Shown here one piece after another: positions 1-7,745 of a DNA stretch of 64,000 nucleotides. Every line of letters begins with the position of its first letter. Within the stretch, counting starts at the first letter, position 1. The DNA is taken from positions 1 through 64,000 of the forward strand of contig CANLEM010000001.1 in the NCBI GenBank assembly GCA_947489685.1, given 5' to 3'. Origin of the DNA: an uncultured Aquimarina sp. Lineage in GTDB: Bacteria > Bacteroidota > Bacteroidia > Flavobacteriales > Flavobacteriaceae. The position numbers were made by a program, and so were the translations under genes. The notes beneath the pieces were generated by a model. That model saw nothing but the letters and a program-made list of their open reading frames with translations. It was not told the origin of the DNA and searched no databases.

Positions 1-840
1 AATGGGGATGGTAAAGATGACATAGCTGCTTTTTATGACAATGGTAATGGAGATATGGATTTACATGTTTGGTTGTCGGAGGGTAATAAATTTAAGTACC
101 AATGGAGTGCTGGCTGGTGGTTGGACAGACAAGGTTCATATGATGTAAACAAAATAACAGATAGAGTAGTATCCGGAGATTATAATGGGGATGGTAAAGA
201 TGATATTGCTTCATTTTATGACAATGGCAATGGAAATACGGATTTACATGTTTGGTTGTCAGAAGGCAATAAATTTAAGTACCAATGGAGCGCTGGCTGG
301 TGGCAGGAAACAAAAGGGGGATATGATGTAAACAAAATAACTGGTAGAGTAGTATCCGGAGATTATAATGGAGATGGTAAGAGTGATATTGTAGCTTTCT
401 ACAATTATGAAGACAATAACTCTGTAAGAACAAATGCTTGGCATTCCAAGGGTAATAATTTTGCTTATATAAATAGCTCTTTAGGTTATACCTGGAAAAT
501 AATTGCATCCCCTGTTTCTAAAAATTATGAGCAAATCACAGTTGAAAAGCCAAAAAATGAAATAGTTAAAAACCGTAAGGGTTACCAAGTTTTTAAAATT
601 TCCCCTAATCCTATAAGTAATAGTAAACATTTATATGTTACTTCAACACAGAAATTAAATCAATCTATAAGTATTACTATTTTTGATATTCAAGGAAAAA
701 AAATAAGTATAGTTAAGCAAAAATTAAAAAAAACAGGCAGCACTTATAGAGTTGCTGTAGAAAATTTGGTGAAAGGGATATACTTTATTAAAATAAAATC
801 TAAGGATATAGATGAAACGTATAAATTTTTAAAGGATTGA
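1..840 (+). CDS. Secreted FG-GAP/VCBS-repeat protein with T9SS sorting domain (5' end missing)
   Basis: The reading frame is open from base 1, so the gene begins upstream of the window; the first ATG inside (55) is not its start. The visible 279 residues begin with FG-GAP/VCBS-type beta-propeller units, each with an Asp/Asn-rich calcium loop (DYNGDGKDD, DYNGDGKSD). The units repeat every 183 bp (61 residues), at bases 1, 184 and 367, with nearly identical DNA. After a Lys/Glu-rich linker, the last ~85 residues form a type A T9SS C-terminal domain: NPI near its start, KGIYFIKI near its end, and a basic tail. I infer export by type IX secretion to the cell surface or medium. The substrate or partner is unknown. 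It is convergent with the ankyrin gene, with only 2 bp between the stops. Confidence 0.85.
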   Translation, partial: NGDGKDDIAAFYDNGNGDMDLHVWLSEGNKFKYQWSAGWWLDRQGSYDVNKITDRVVSGDYNGDGKDDIASFYDNGNGNTDLHVWLSEGNKFKYQWSAGWWQETKGGYDVNKITGRVVSGDYNGDGKSDIVAFYNYEDNNSVRTNAWHSKGNNFAYINSSLGYTWKIIASPVSKNYEQITVEKPKNEIVKNRKGYQVFKISPNPISNSKHLYVTSTQKLNQSISITIFDIQGKKISIVKQKLKKTGSTYRVAVENLVKGIYFIKIKSKDIDETYKFLKD

Positions 841-842
841 AA

Positions 843-1253
843 TTAAAGTTCGTTTGCATATTTAGCACCTCTTTCTATAAGCCATTCTTCTAACCATGTT
901 GCACCTTCTTGTTTCACATAGTCTAGTACCGTTAAAGAACGATGCTCGGTTACATTAAGATTAGCACCTTGATCGATGAGCCAATCCAAAATCTCGGTGT
1001 TCTTAGAAGTAAAAACAGGAGTTTTGGCATACATAAAAATAGAAGTGCCTTTATGATTGGTCGCATTTACATCTGCGCCATGGGCCACTAATAATTTTGC
1101 AACTTCAAAATGCTCATTAAAAACCGCCTTTACAAGACCCGTCCAACCCTCATCAGTTTTTACATCAATATGCTTCAACATAGGGATTGAAGATGCAACT
1201 GTTTTTACATCCCCATCTGCGCAAGCTTTAAAAAATTGTAACTCAATATCCAT
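843..1253 (-). CDS. Ankyrin repeat protein
   Basis: A 136-residue protein built of about three to four ankyrin repeats. The helix-turn-helix signatures are visible as GWTGLVKAVFNEHFEVAKLL, VAHGADVNATNHKGTS and LIDQGANLNV. There is no signal peptide or membrane segment, so it is probably a cytoplasmic protein-binding module. The partner cannot be told from the sequence. It stands alone on the minus strand between a secreted protein and the polysaccharide cluster. A good promoter (-7 TATTTTTG, -33 TTG, 19-bp spacer) ends only 6 nt before the ATG, so the mRNA may be leaderless. Confidence 0.85.
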   Translation of the reverse strand: MDIELQFFKACADGDVKTVASSIPMLKHIDVKTDEGWTGLVKAVFNEHFEVAKLLVAHGADVNATNHKGTSIFMYAKTPVFTSKNTEILDWLIDQGANLNVTEHRSLTVLDYVKQEGATWLEEWLIERGAKYANEL

Positions 1254-1259
1254 TATTCA

Positions 1260-1289
1260 CAAAAATAATATTTACAGTCTATACGACAA
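1260..1289 (-). promoter_or_regulatory. Bacteroidota-type promoter for the ankyrin gene
   Basis: On the minus strand, TATTTTTG (bases 1267-1260) matches the TAnnTTTG -7 consensus and TTG (1289-1287) matches the -33 element, separated by 19 bp. Only 6 nt separate the -7 box from the ATG at 1253. Confidence 0.6.
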
Positions 1290-1320
1290 TAATAATAATA
1301 TGTTTTAAATCCGAATAATA

Positions 1321-1352
1321 TTTACAACTTTAAGGAAATAAAAGTACCTTTG
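1321..1352 (+). promoter_or_regulatory. Candidate promoter of the polysaccharide cluster
   Basis: TACCTTTG at 1345-1352 is a perfect TAnnTTTG -7 box. TTTA at 1321-1324 is a weak -33 element 20 bp upstream. The ATG of the first biosynthetic gene is 14 nt downstream of the -7 box. Confidence 0.5.
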
Positions 1353-1366
1353 CGTTTTTTAATTAT

Positions 1367-2392
1367 ATGAAGAAAGAATTAAACTTTGCCATCGTTGGTT
1401 GTGGTAGAATAGGAAATAGACATGCCGGTCATATTAACAATAATGGAACGTTAAAAGCGGTTTGTGATATTGAATTTGAAAAAGCTGAATCTTTAGCAAA
1501 AGAATATAATGCTACAGCATATGCTTCGATAGAAGAATTGCTATCTAATGAACCTGATGTTGATTTGATTGCAATTTGTTCTCCAAACGGGCTGCACGCC
1601 GAGCATACAATCCAATCTTTGAAAAGCGGTTTTCACGTGCTTTGTGAAAAGCCTATGGCTATTAATGTTTATGATTGTGGAGAAATGATCAAAGAAGCAG
1701 AAAAAGCCAACAAGAGATTAATGATTGTAAAGCAAAATCGTTTTAATCCACCAGTTGAAGCGGTTAAAAAAATAATTGATGATGGTAAATTGGGTAAAAT
1801 TTATTCTGCACAATTAAATTGTTTCTGGAACAGAAATCCTGATTACTATAAAAACTCTTGGAAAGGTACACAAGAATTAGATGGAGGTACTTTATATACG
1901 CAGTTTAGTCATTTTATTGATCTATTGTACTGGATTGTAGGAGATGTAAAAAATGTTGAAGCTTTTGGAGGAAATTTTCATCATCAAGGGATCACCGAAT
2001 TTGATGACAATGGAGTGATCGCTTTGGAGTTTTATAATGGTGCGTTAGGAAGTATTAATTATACAGTCAATAGCCACGGGAAGAATATGGAAGGTTCCTT
2101 AACTATTTTTGGTGAAAAAGGAACTGTGAAAATAGGAGGGCAATATCTTAATGAATTAGAATATCAAAATATAGAAGGGTATAAAGTAGAGAATTTACCA
2201 GAAGGAAATACTGCAAACAATTATGGTCAATATCAAGGATCTATGTCTAATCATGATAAGGTATATGAAAATGTTGTTGAAGTATTAACAAATGATGGTG
2301 TGATTTCTGCAAATGGATTTGAAGGTCTTAAGACTGTTGAGATTATAGACAAGATTTATAATAAAATTAGTGATAGGAATAAGCCCATCTAA
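1367..2392 (+). CDS. Gfo/Idh/MocA sugar oxidoreductase, WlbA/WbpB-like (UDP-sugar 3-dehydrogenase)
   Basis: A 341-residue NAD-dependent oxidoreductase. The N-terminal Rossmann fold shows GCGRIG at residues 11-16, followed by the family motif CEKPM at 93-97 with the conserved lysine. KQNRFNPPV (122-130) and DGG (172-174), followed by SHFID, resemble WlbA enzymes, which oxidise UDP-GlcNAc-uronic acid at C3 before transamination. Its neighbours fit: a sugar N-formyltransferase starts 5 bp downstream, then an aminotransferase. WlbA/WbpB members differ in how they reset NADH; some use 2-oxoglutarate and make 2-hydroxyglutarate, which gives meaning to the lhgO gene three positions downstream. The family is certain. 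The exact UDP-sugar is inference. Confidence 0.85.
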   Translation: MKKELNFAIVGCGRIGNRHAGHINNNGTLKAVCDIEFEKAESLAKEYNATAYASIEELLSNEPDVDLIAICSPNGLHAEHTIQSLKSGFHVLCEKPMAINVYDCGEMIKEAEKANKRLMIVKQNRFNPPVEAVKKIIDDGKLGKIYSAQLNCFWNRNPDYYKNSWKGTQELDGGTLYTQFSHFIDLLYWIVGDVKNVEAFGGNFHHQGITEFDDNGVIALEFYNGALGSINYTVNSHGKNMEGSLTIFGEKGTVKIGGQYLNELEYQNIEGYKVENLPEGNTANNYGQYQGSMSNHDKVYENVVEVLTNDGVISANGFEGLKTVEIIDKIYNKISDRNKPI

Positions 2393-2397
2393 ATGAT

Positions 2398-3135
2398 ATG
2401 AAGAACGTTGTATTTTTAGGATCGAAGAAAATTGGTTTAGAATGCCTTCAGCATCTTTTCGAAAAATCGAAAATACTAAATTATAATATTCTTGGGATCT
2501 TAACCAATAGTAGGGGAAAAGAGATTTTAGATTATGCCGAGTCAAATAAAATACGGGTTATTAAAGATTTGGATGAGTATATTAATCTAAAAGAAACTGT
2601 TGATATCGCAATATCAGTTCAGTATCATCAAATCCTTAAAAAAGATCATATCCAAAAGGCCAAGGAAATCACCGTTAATTTGCACATGGCTCCTTTGCCT
2701 GAGTATAGAGGATGTAATCAATTTTCTTTTGCAATTCTGGAAGATAAAAAAGAATTTGGAACAACTATACACCGTCTAGAAGAAGGAATCGATTCTGGGG
2801 ATATTATCTTTGAAAAACGATTTCCAATTAAAGAAGGTAGTTGGGTAAAAGATTTACACCATGATACCCATCTTGCGTCTGTTTCTTTATTTGAAGAAAG
2901 CCTTGAAGACTTAATAAATGGCAATTTTGAACTTAAACCTCAAAAGGATTTTATAGCAGAGCGAGGAACTTCGTTACACTATAGGAAAGAGATTAATGAT
3001 ATCAAAGTAATTGATTTAAAGTGGCCCCAGGAAAAGATAGAAAAACATATTAGAGCAACCTATTTTCCTGGTTTCGAGCCTCCATATTGCTTAGTTAATT
3101 CGAAAAAAATATATTTTGATAAAAAAGATGATTAA
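2398..3135 (+). CDS. Sugar N-formyltransferase
   Basis: A 245-residue protein of the formyltransferase fold shared with methionyl-tRNA formyltransferase and nucleotide-sugar N-formyltransferases (FdtF/VioF type). The catalytic Asn-His-Asp triad is visible: N94 and H96 in NLHMAPLPEYRG, and D132 in EGIDSGDI. It is too short for tRNA formyltransferase (about 310 residues), and it sits between a sugar oxidoreductase and a sugar aminotransferase. It probably transfers a formyl group from N10-formyl-tetrahydrofolate to the amino group installed by the next enzyme. Its 3' end overlaps the next gene by 8 nt, suggesting translational coupling. The product is inferred to be a formamido sugar nucleotide. 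Confidence 0.85.
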   Translation: MKNVVFLGSKKIGLECLQHLFEKSKILNYNILGILTNSRGKEILDYAESNKIRVIKDLDEYINLKETVDIAISVQYHQILKKDHIQKAKEITVNLHMAPLPEYRGCNQFSFAILEDKKEFGTTIHRLEEGIDSGDIIFEKRFPIKEGSWVKDLHHDTHLASVSLFEESLEDLINGNFELKPQKDFIAERGTSLHYRKEINDIKVIDLKWPQEKIEKHIRATYFPGFEPPYCLVNSKKIYFDKKDD

Positions 3136-4222
3136 ATTCCTTGATTTACAATATCAGTATAAGACTATCAAAAAAGATATTGATGCCGCTATTGAAAATG
3201 TTATTACAAATTCTGCTTTCATTGGAGGAGAAGAACTAAAGAAACTTGAAAAGAATTTTGCCTCATTTCAAGATGCAAAACATTGTATAGGAGTGGCTAA
3301 TGGTACAGATGCTATAGAAATAGCTATTGAAGCGTTGGAGCTCCCGCCTAATTCTGAAATTATCGTTCCTGCCAATAGTTTTATTGCAAGTTCTGAAGCC
3401 GTTACAAGATCGGGTCACAAAGTAGTATTTTGTGATTGTAATCTTGATAACTACACGATTTCAATACAAAGCTTAAAAGAGGTAATTACAGAAAAGACAA
3501 AGGCAATTATTGCGGTTCATTTGTATGGTCATCCTTGTGATATGGGTGAGCTTTTACAAATTGCTAAAGAACATGATCTCAAAATTATAGAAGATTGTGC
3601 ACAAGCTCACGGTGCCGAATATAACGGGAAAAGAATAGGTGCTATAGGAGATATAGGGACTTTTAGTTTTTATCCAGGAAAAAACCTTGGTGCATATGGT
3701 GATGGTGGCGCAATTGTAACCAATGATGAAGAGTTGGCAATTAAATGTAAAATGATTGCTAATCATGGAAGAATAGAGAAATACAACCACGTTTTTGAAG
3801 GAAGAAATAGTAGATTAGATAATTTACAAGCCGCTATTTTAAATGTAAAATTGGGCCATCTAGAAGATTGGACAAATCAACGCATTAAAATAGCCGATTT
3901 TTATCTCGAAAACCTAAAAGATGTTTCAGAAATTGTATTGCCTAAAAGATCAGAATGGGCAAGACAAGTATATCATCTATTTGTTATAAGAACAGATAGA
4001 AGAGAAGAGTTAAAAGCTTATTTGGGGGAGCAAAATATTCAAACAGGGATTCATTATCCTATAGCGCTACCTAAGCTTAAAGCATATGACTATGTTGGTC
4101 AAGCCGAAACAGATTTCAATGCAAATAATACAGATACATTGCTGTTAAGCCTACCTATTGGTGAACATCTTACTTTAGATGATGTTAAAATAGTAGTCGA
4201 GGCGATAAAAAACTTTTTTTAA
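3128..4222 (+). CDS. DegT/DnrJ/EryC1/StrS sugar aminotransferase
   Basis: A 364-residue PLP aminotransferase from the ATG at 3128; a TTG at 3116 is a possible but less likely start. Family hallmarks are ANGTDAIEIAIEAL near the N-terminus, the PLP-ring aspartate in EDCAQAHGA (D156), and the Schiff-base lysine in PGKNLGAYGDGG (K185). Members aminate keto nucleotide sugars using glutamate, releasing 2-oxoglutarate. Placed after the WlbA-like dehydrogenase, it would act as a WbpE/WlbC equivalent giving a 3-amino sugar. It overlaps the formyltransferase gene by 8 nt and precedes lhgO by 4 nt, so all are in one transcription unit. The sugar position modified is inferred. Confidence 0.9.
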   Translation: MIKFLDLQYQYKTIKKDIDAAIENVITNSAFIGGEELKKLEKNFASFQDAKHCIGVANGTDAIEIAIEALELPPNSEIIVPANSFIASSEAVTRSGHKVVFCDCNLDNYTISIQSLKEVITEKTKAIIAVHLYGHPCDMGELLQIAKEHDLKIIEDCAQAHGAEYNGKRIGAIGDIGTFSFYPGKNLGAYGDGGAIVTNDEELAIKCKMIANHGRIEKYNHVFEGRNSRLDNLQAAILNVKLGHLEDWTNQRIKIADFYLENLKDVSEIVLPKRSEWARQVYHLFVIRTDRREELKAYLGEQNIQTGIHYPIALPKLKAYDYVGQAETDFNANNTDTLLLSLPIGEHLTLDDVKIVVEAIKNFF

Positions 4223-4226
4223 CAAA

Positions 4227-5423
4227 ATGAGTTATGATGTCACAATTGTTGGAGCCGGTATTGTAGGTCTCGCTACGGCATATAACCTTTCTAAGGCAGC
4301 TCCCAACCTTAAGATAGCCGTTTTAGAAAAAGAAAAATCAATTGCTACACATCAAACAGGACATAATAGCGGTGTTATCCATTCGGGTATTTATTACAAA
4401 CCGGGTAGCGCTAAGGCTATAAACTGCAGAAAAGGATATGACCTTCTTTTAGAGTTCTGTAAAGAAGAACAAATTTATCATGAAATATGTGGTAAGATAA
4501 TTGTTGCAACCAATAGCAATGAGGAAAAAAAACTACAAGACATTTATGATAGAGGTATCCAAAATGGGTTAAAAGGTTTGCAGATATTAAATCAAGAAGA
4601 ACTCAAAGAGAAAGAACCTCATGTTTTTGGAACGAAAGGAATTTTTGTTCCGCAAGCCGGAATTGTAGATTATAAAAAAGTATCTCGCAAACTTTTTGAA
4701 ATAGGTAAACAAAATGGGGTGAGCTTTTTTTTTGACAAAAAGGTTACTTCAATAGAAAAGCAAAACGATGGTTATATAATAAACACCAATGTCAAAGCTA
4801 TAAACACTAAGTTCTTAGTGAATTGTGCCGGGCTATACTCGGATAAAATTGCAAAAATGGATGGGTTTAATCTGAATGCTAAAATTATACCATTTAGAGG
4901 GGAGTATTATCTGTTAAAAGAAGAAAAAGCTAAGCTTGTCAACAATCTAATTTACCCAGTACCCGATCCAAGTTTTCCGTTTCTTGGAGTACATTTTACA
5001 AGAAGAATTAACGGAAAAGTAGATGCAGGACCAAATGCAGTGCTTGCATTTAAGAGAGAAGGATATACCAAATCTGATATAGATTTAATGGAGTTTCTTG
5101 AGAGTATCTCATACCTTGGATTTATCAAGGTAGCTTTAAAATATTGGAAAGTTGGAGCGTTCGAAATGTATAGATCATTTTCTAAAAAGGCTTTCGTTAA
5201 ATCACTGCAAAAATTAATCCCAAAAATAAAAGAAGAGGATTTAATTATTGGTGAGGCCGGAGTAAGAGCACAATTATGTGATATAAAAGGTAATCTTATA
5301 GATGATTTTTTAATTAAGAAAACCGATAGAGCGGTTCACATTGTAAATGCTCCTTCGCCTGCAGCAACATCATCATTAAATATTGGTAAAGAAATAACTA
5401 AGAAAATACTTCAATCATTATAA
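4227..5423 (+). CDS. lhgO: L-2-hydroxyglutarate oxidase (LhgO/YgaF family)
   Basis: A 398-residue FAD-dependent oxidoreductase of the DAO superfamily. It begins with the dinucleotide-binding GAGIVG (residues 9-14), then an acidic strand end and THQTGHNSGVIHSGIYY, the typical LhgO signature. PFRGEYYLL and the C-terminal NAPSPAATSSLNIG also match. LhgO oxidises L-2-hydroxyglutarate to 2-oxoglutarate and passes electrons to the membrane quinone pool. Its presence inside a sugar cluster is odd at first sight, but WlbA/WbpB-type dehydrogenases can generate 2-hydroxyglutarate and the aminotransferase handles 2-oxoglutarate. Recycling is the inferred job here. The next gene begins directly after its stop codon. 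Confidence 0.88.
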   Translation: MSYDVTIVGAGIVGLATAYNLSKAAPNLKIAVLEKEKSIATHQTGHNSGVIHSGIYYKPGSAKAINCRKGYDLLLEFCKEEQIYHEICGKIIVATNSNEEKKLQDIYDRGIQNGLKGLQILNQEELKEKEPHVFGTKGIFVPQAGIVDYKKVSRKLFEIGKQNGVSFFFDKKVTSIEKQNDGYIINTNVKAINTKFLVNCAGLYSDKIAKMDGFNLNAKIIPFRGEYYLLKEEKAKLVNNLIYPVPDPSFPFLGVHFTRRINGKVDAGPNAVLAFKREGYTKSDIDLMEFLESISYLGFIKVALKYWKVGAFEMYRSFSKKAFVKSLQKLIPKIKEEDLIIGEAGVRAQLCDIKGNLIDDFLIKKTDRAVHIVNAPSPAATSSLNIGKEITKKILQSL

Positions 5424-6662
5424 ATGAAGAATATTTGGATTATTAATCAACACATATCAAGCCCGGATATTGAGGGCGATGGATATAGGCATTCTTATAT
5501 TGCTAAACACTTAAAAAAAGACGAGAAATTTAATATACTATTAATCACTTCTTCTTTTTGTCATGCACCATATAGACATAATAAATTTAAGGGTTTATAT
5601 AAATATGTGAATAAAGAGGTTAAAACCCTCATCTTAAAGGGTAATAAATACAAAACATCTCATGGTAAATGGAGAATAGTGAGCTGGCTCATATTTTCTA
5701 TGAATTTATTTATTGTTCCTCTAATCTCAAGGAAGAAAGTTCCCAAGCCAGATATTATTATGTTGTCTTCTCTTCCGCTATTACCAGTTTTAAATATTGT
5801 TATTTTTAAGAAGCTTTTTTATCCAAAAGCAAAATTTGTTTTCGAGGTAAGAGATTTATGGCCATTATCTGCTCTCGAGTTGGGTAATTATTCTGAAAAA
5901 AACGTTTTTATTAGATTTTTGGCTTATCTAGAGCGTTTAGGTTATTCTAAAGCTGATAAACTTATTTCTGTTCTTCCAAGAGCAGATAAACATTTCAAGC
6001 AAGTCTTGGGTCATCAAGATTTTGATTTTAAATGGGTTACCAATGGTTACGAATTACCAAGTGATAAAGAAGAAATTCTCACAGAAGATATTTTCAAGGA
6101 AAAAATAACTGAAGACACATTTAATGTTGGATACGCAGGAACGATTGTAATTGCTAATCCATTGGATACAGTAATTAATGTTATTTCAAAACTTAAAGAA
6201 CAAAACATTAATCTATATATACTTGGTGGAGGACCAGAAAAAGAACGACTTTTGAAGTTGTCTGAGAATTATGATAATGTTCATTTTTTGGATAGAGTGC
6301 CTAAACAGTATGTAAAATTATTTTTATCTAAAATGGATGTGTTGTTTATGGGAAAAGGAACCAAAGACACCAAAATCTATAAGTTCGGAACATCACAATT
6401 AAAGACATTTGATTATTTCTATGCAAAAAAACCTATTATTCAGGCATTAGGGTCTAATGAGAACCCCGTGACTTATTCTAAATCGGGATATGTAGTACCT
6501 CCTGAAGATGAAGAATCTTTAAAGGAGAGAATTCTTTATTTTAAAAGCTTATCTGAAGAAGAACGTTTGCAATATGGTGAAAGAGGATATAAATATTTAA
6601 TTGACCATTGCACTTATGACAAAATAAGCGAATCATTTGGTGAAATTTTTGAAGAGATATAA
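5424..6662 (+). CDS. Glycosyltransferase family 4 (WbuB/WcaI-like)
   Basis: A 412-residue GT-B fold glycosyltransferase. The N-terminal acceptor half contains EVRDLWPLSALELG, typical of the WbuB/WcaI amino-sugar transferase group. The C-terminal half has the donor-binding region with ILGGGPEKERLL and later FGTSQLKTFDYFYAKKPI, then a Glu-rich loop. It would add one sugar to the lipid-linked repeat unit on the cytoplasmic face. The start codon follows the lhgO stop without a gap. The donor cannot be named from sequence; the neighbouring formamido sugar is a reasonable guess. There is no promoter between it and lhgO, and a new promoter follows it. Confidence 0.85.
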   Translation: MKNIWIINQHISSPDIEGDGYRHSYIAKHLKKDEKFNILLITSSFCHAPYRHNKFKGLYKYVNKEVKTLILKGNKYKTSHGKWRIVSWLIFSMNLFIVPLISRKKVPKPDIIMLSSLPLLPVLNIVIFKKLFYPKAKFVFEVRDLWPLSALELGNYSEKNVFIRFLAYLERLGYSKADKLISVLPRADKHFKQVLGHQDFDFKWVTNGYELPSDKEEILTEDIFKEKITEDTFNVGYAGTIVIANPLDTVINVISKLKEQNINLYILGGGPEKERLLKLSENYDNVHFLDRVPKQYVKLFLSKMDVLFMGKGTKDTKIYKFGTSQLKTFDYFYAKKPIIQALGSNENPVTYSKSGYVVPPEDEESLKERILYFKSLSEEERLQYGERGYKYLIDHCTYDKISESFGEIFEEI

Positions 6663-6716
6663 ACTTTTCTTCTTACTATTTTTAACCGACTTGGGCCATT
6701 TTGAAGATGCTTAATT

Positions 6717-6747
6717 TTTGCCCTTAACTTATTAATGATTAATTTTG
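6717..6747 (+). promoter_or_regulatory. Internal promoter of the polysaccharide cluster
   Basis: TTTG at 6717-6720 and TAATTTTG at 6740-6747 are separated by exactly 19 bp, a full match to the Bacteroidota -33/-7 pattern. The ATG of the epimerase gene follows 16 nt later. It sits in a 101-bp gap that breaks an otherwise tightly packed operon. Confidence 0.65.
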
Positions 6748-6763
6748 TCTTATAAAATTTAAA

Positions 6764-7741
6764 ATGAGTTTGAAAATACTAGTAACTGGTGCAAATGGAT
6801 TTGTTGGATCTGCACTTATGCCTCGATTGGAGGAACTTGGACATCAAGTTAAAGGAATTGATAGAAATGAAGCTCCTTTATACAAAATTCATAAAAACAC
6901 CATTATTGGGGATATTTTTGACATCTCTAAAATAGAATCTCTCAACACTACATTTGATGTAATAATACATTGTGCCGCGGCAAAAAATGACTTTGGAATA
7001 TCTGATAAAGAATACTTTAGAGACAATGAAGAAGCTACCAAAGTTCTTATTGAATATGCCGAAAAGCAAAATATTAATAAAGTAATCTATTTTAGTACTG
7101 TATCTGCTTATGGCCATCAAGATAAAATATGTGATGAGAGTGATGAGTTGCTTTCAAATACGATCTATGGGGATTCTAAATTAGCCGGTGAATATGTGAT
7201 TAATGATTGGTTAGAAAAGGATGAGAATAATCGCGCAATAATACTGAGACCCTCGGTTATTTATGGTGTGAATAATTATGCCAACATGTATAATCTAATT
7301 GATAAGATGTACGGAAACCCTTTATTAATGATAGGTGATGGTAGTCATGTTAAATCTATGGTAGCTGTCTCTAATATGGTGGATATGACCATATTTACCA
7401 TGAATTTAGGTTTTGATAAAAAGGTCGAGATATTTAACTGTATTGACAAACCATATATTAGCCTTAATGAATTAATGAAAATAGTTGCTTCTCAGGAGAG
7501 CTTTGCAATGCCAAAAATAAATATTCCTGTCTGGTTTGCCTATGTTTTAGCTACACCATTTGAAATACTTTCAAAACTCACAGGCAAGGACCTAAAATTA
7601 AATTGGAACAGAATAAAAAAATTCGCGACTTCAACTGATTATCGAGCCGATAAAATTAGAGAAAGAGGATATGTCCAAAATTTTTCAACAGAAGAAGAAA
7701 TTATAAAGATGGCAACCTGGTATAGATCACTTAAAAAATAA
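6764..7741 (+). CDS. NAD-dependent epimerase/dehydratase (extended SDR)
   Basis: A 325-residue extended short-chain dehydrogenase. It has TGANGFVG (8-15) for NAD binding, a Ser/Thr pair in YFSTVSAYG, and the catalytic Y135-x3-K139 in YGDSK. LRPSVIYG and a later Asn-rich substrate region are also typical. Such proteins next to a WecA/WbpL-type transferase are often C4-epimerases or 4-ketoreductases acting on UDP-N-acetylhexosamines, supplying the first sugar of the lipid-linked unit. The role here is inferred from that context. It is driven by its own promoter and followed 4 bp later by the phosphatase-fold gene. Confidence 0.85.
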   Translation: MSLKILVTGANGFVGSALMPRLEELGHQVKGIDRNEAPLYKIHKNTIIGDIFDISKIESLNTTFDVIIHCAAAKNDFGISDKEYFRDNEEATKVLIEYAEKQNINKVIYFSTVSAYGHQDKICDESDELLSNTIYGDSKLAGEYVINDWLEKDENNRAIILRPSVIYGVNNYANMYNLIDKMYGNPLLMIGDGSHVKSMVAVSNMVDMTIFTMNLGFDKKVEIFNCIDKPYISLNELMKIVASQESFAMPKINIPVWFAYVLATPFEILSKLTGKDLKLNWNRIKKFATSTDYRADKIRERGYVQNFSTEEEIIKMATWYRSLKK

Positions 7742-7745
7742 TAAC

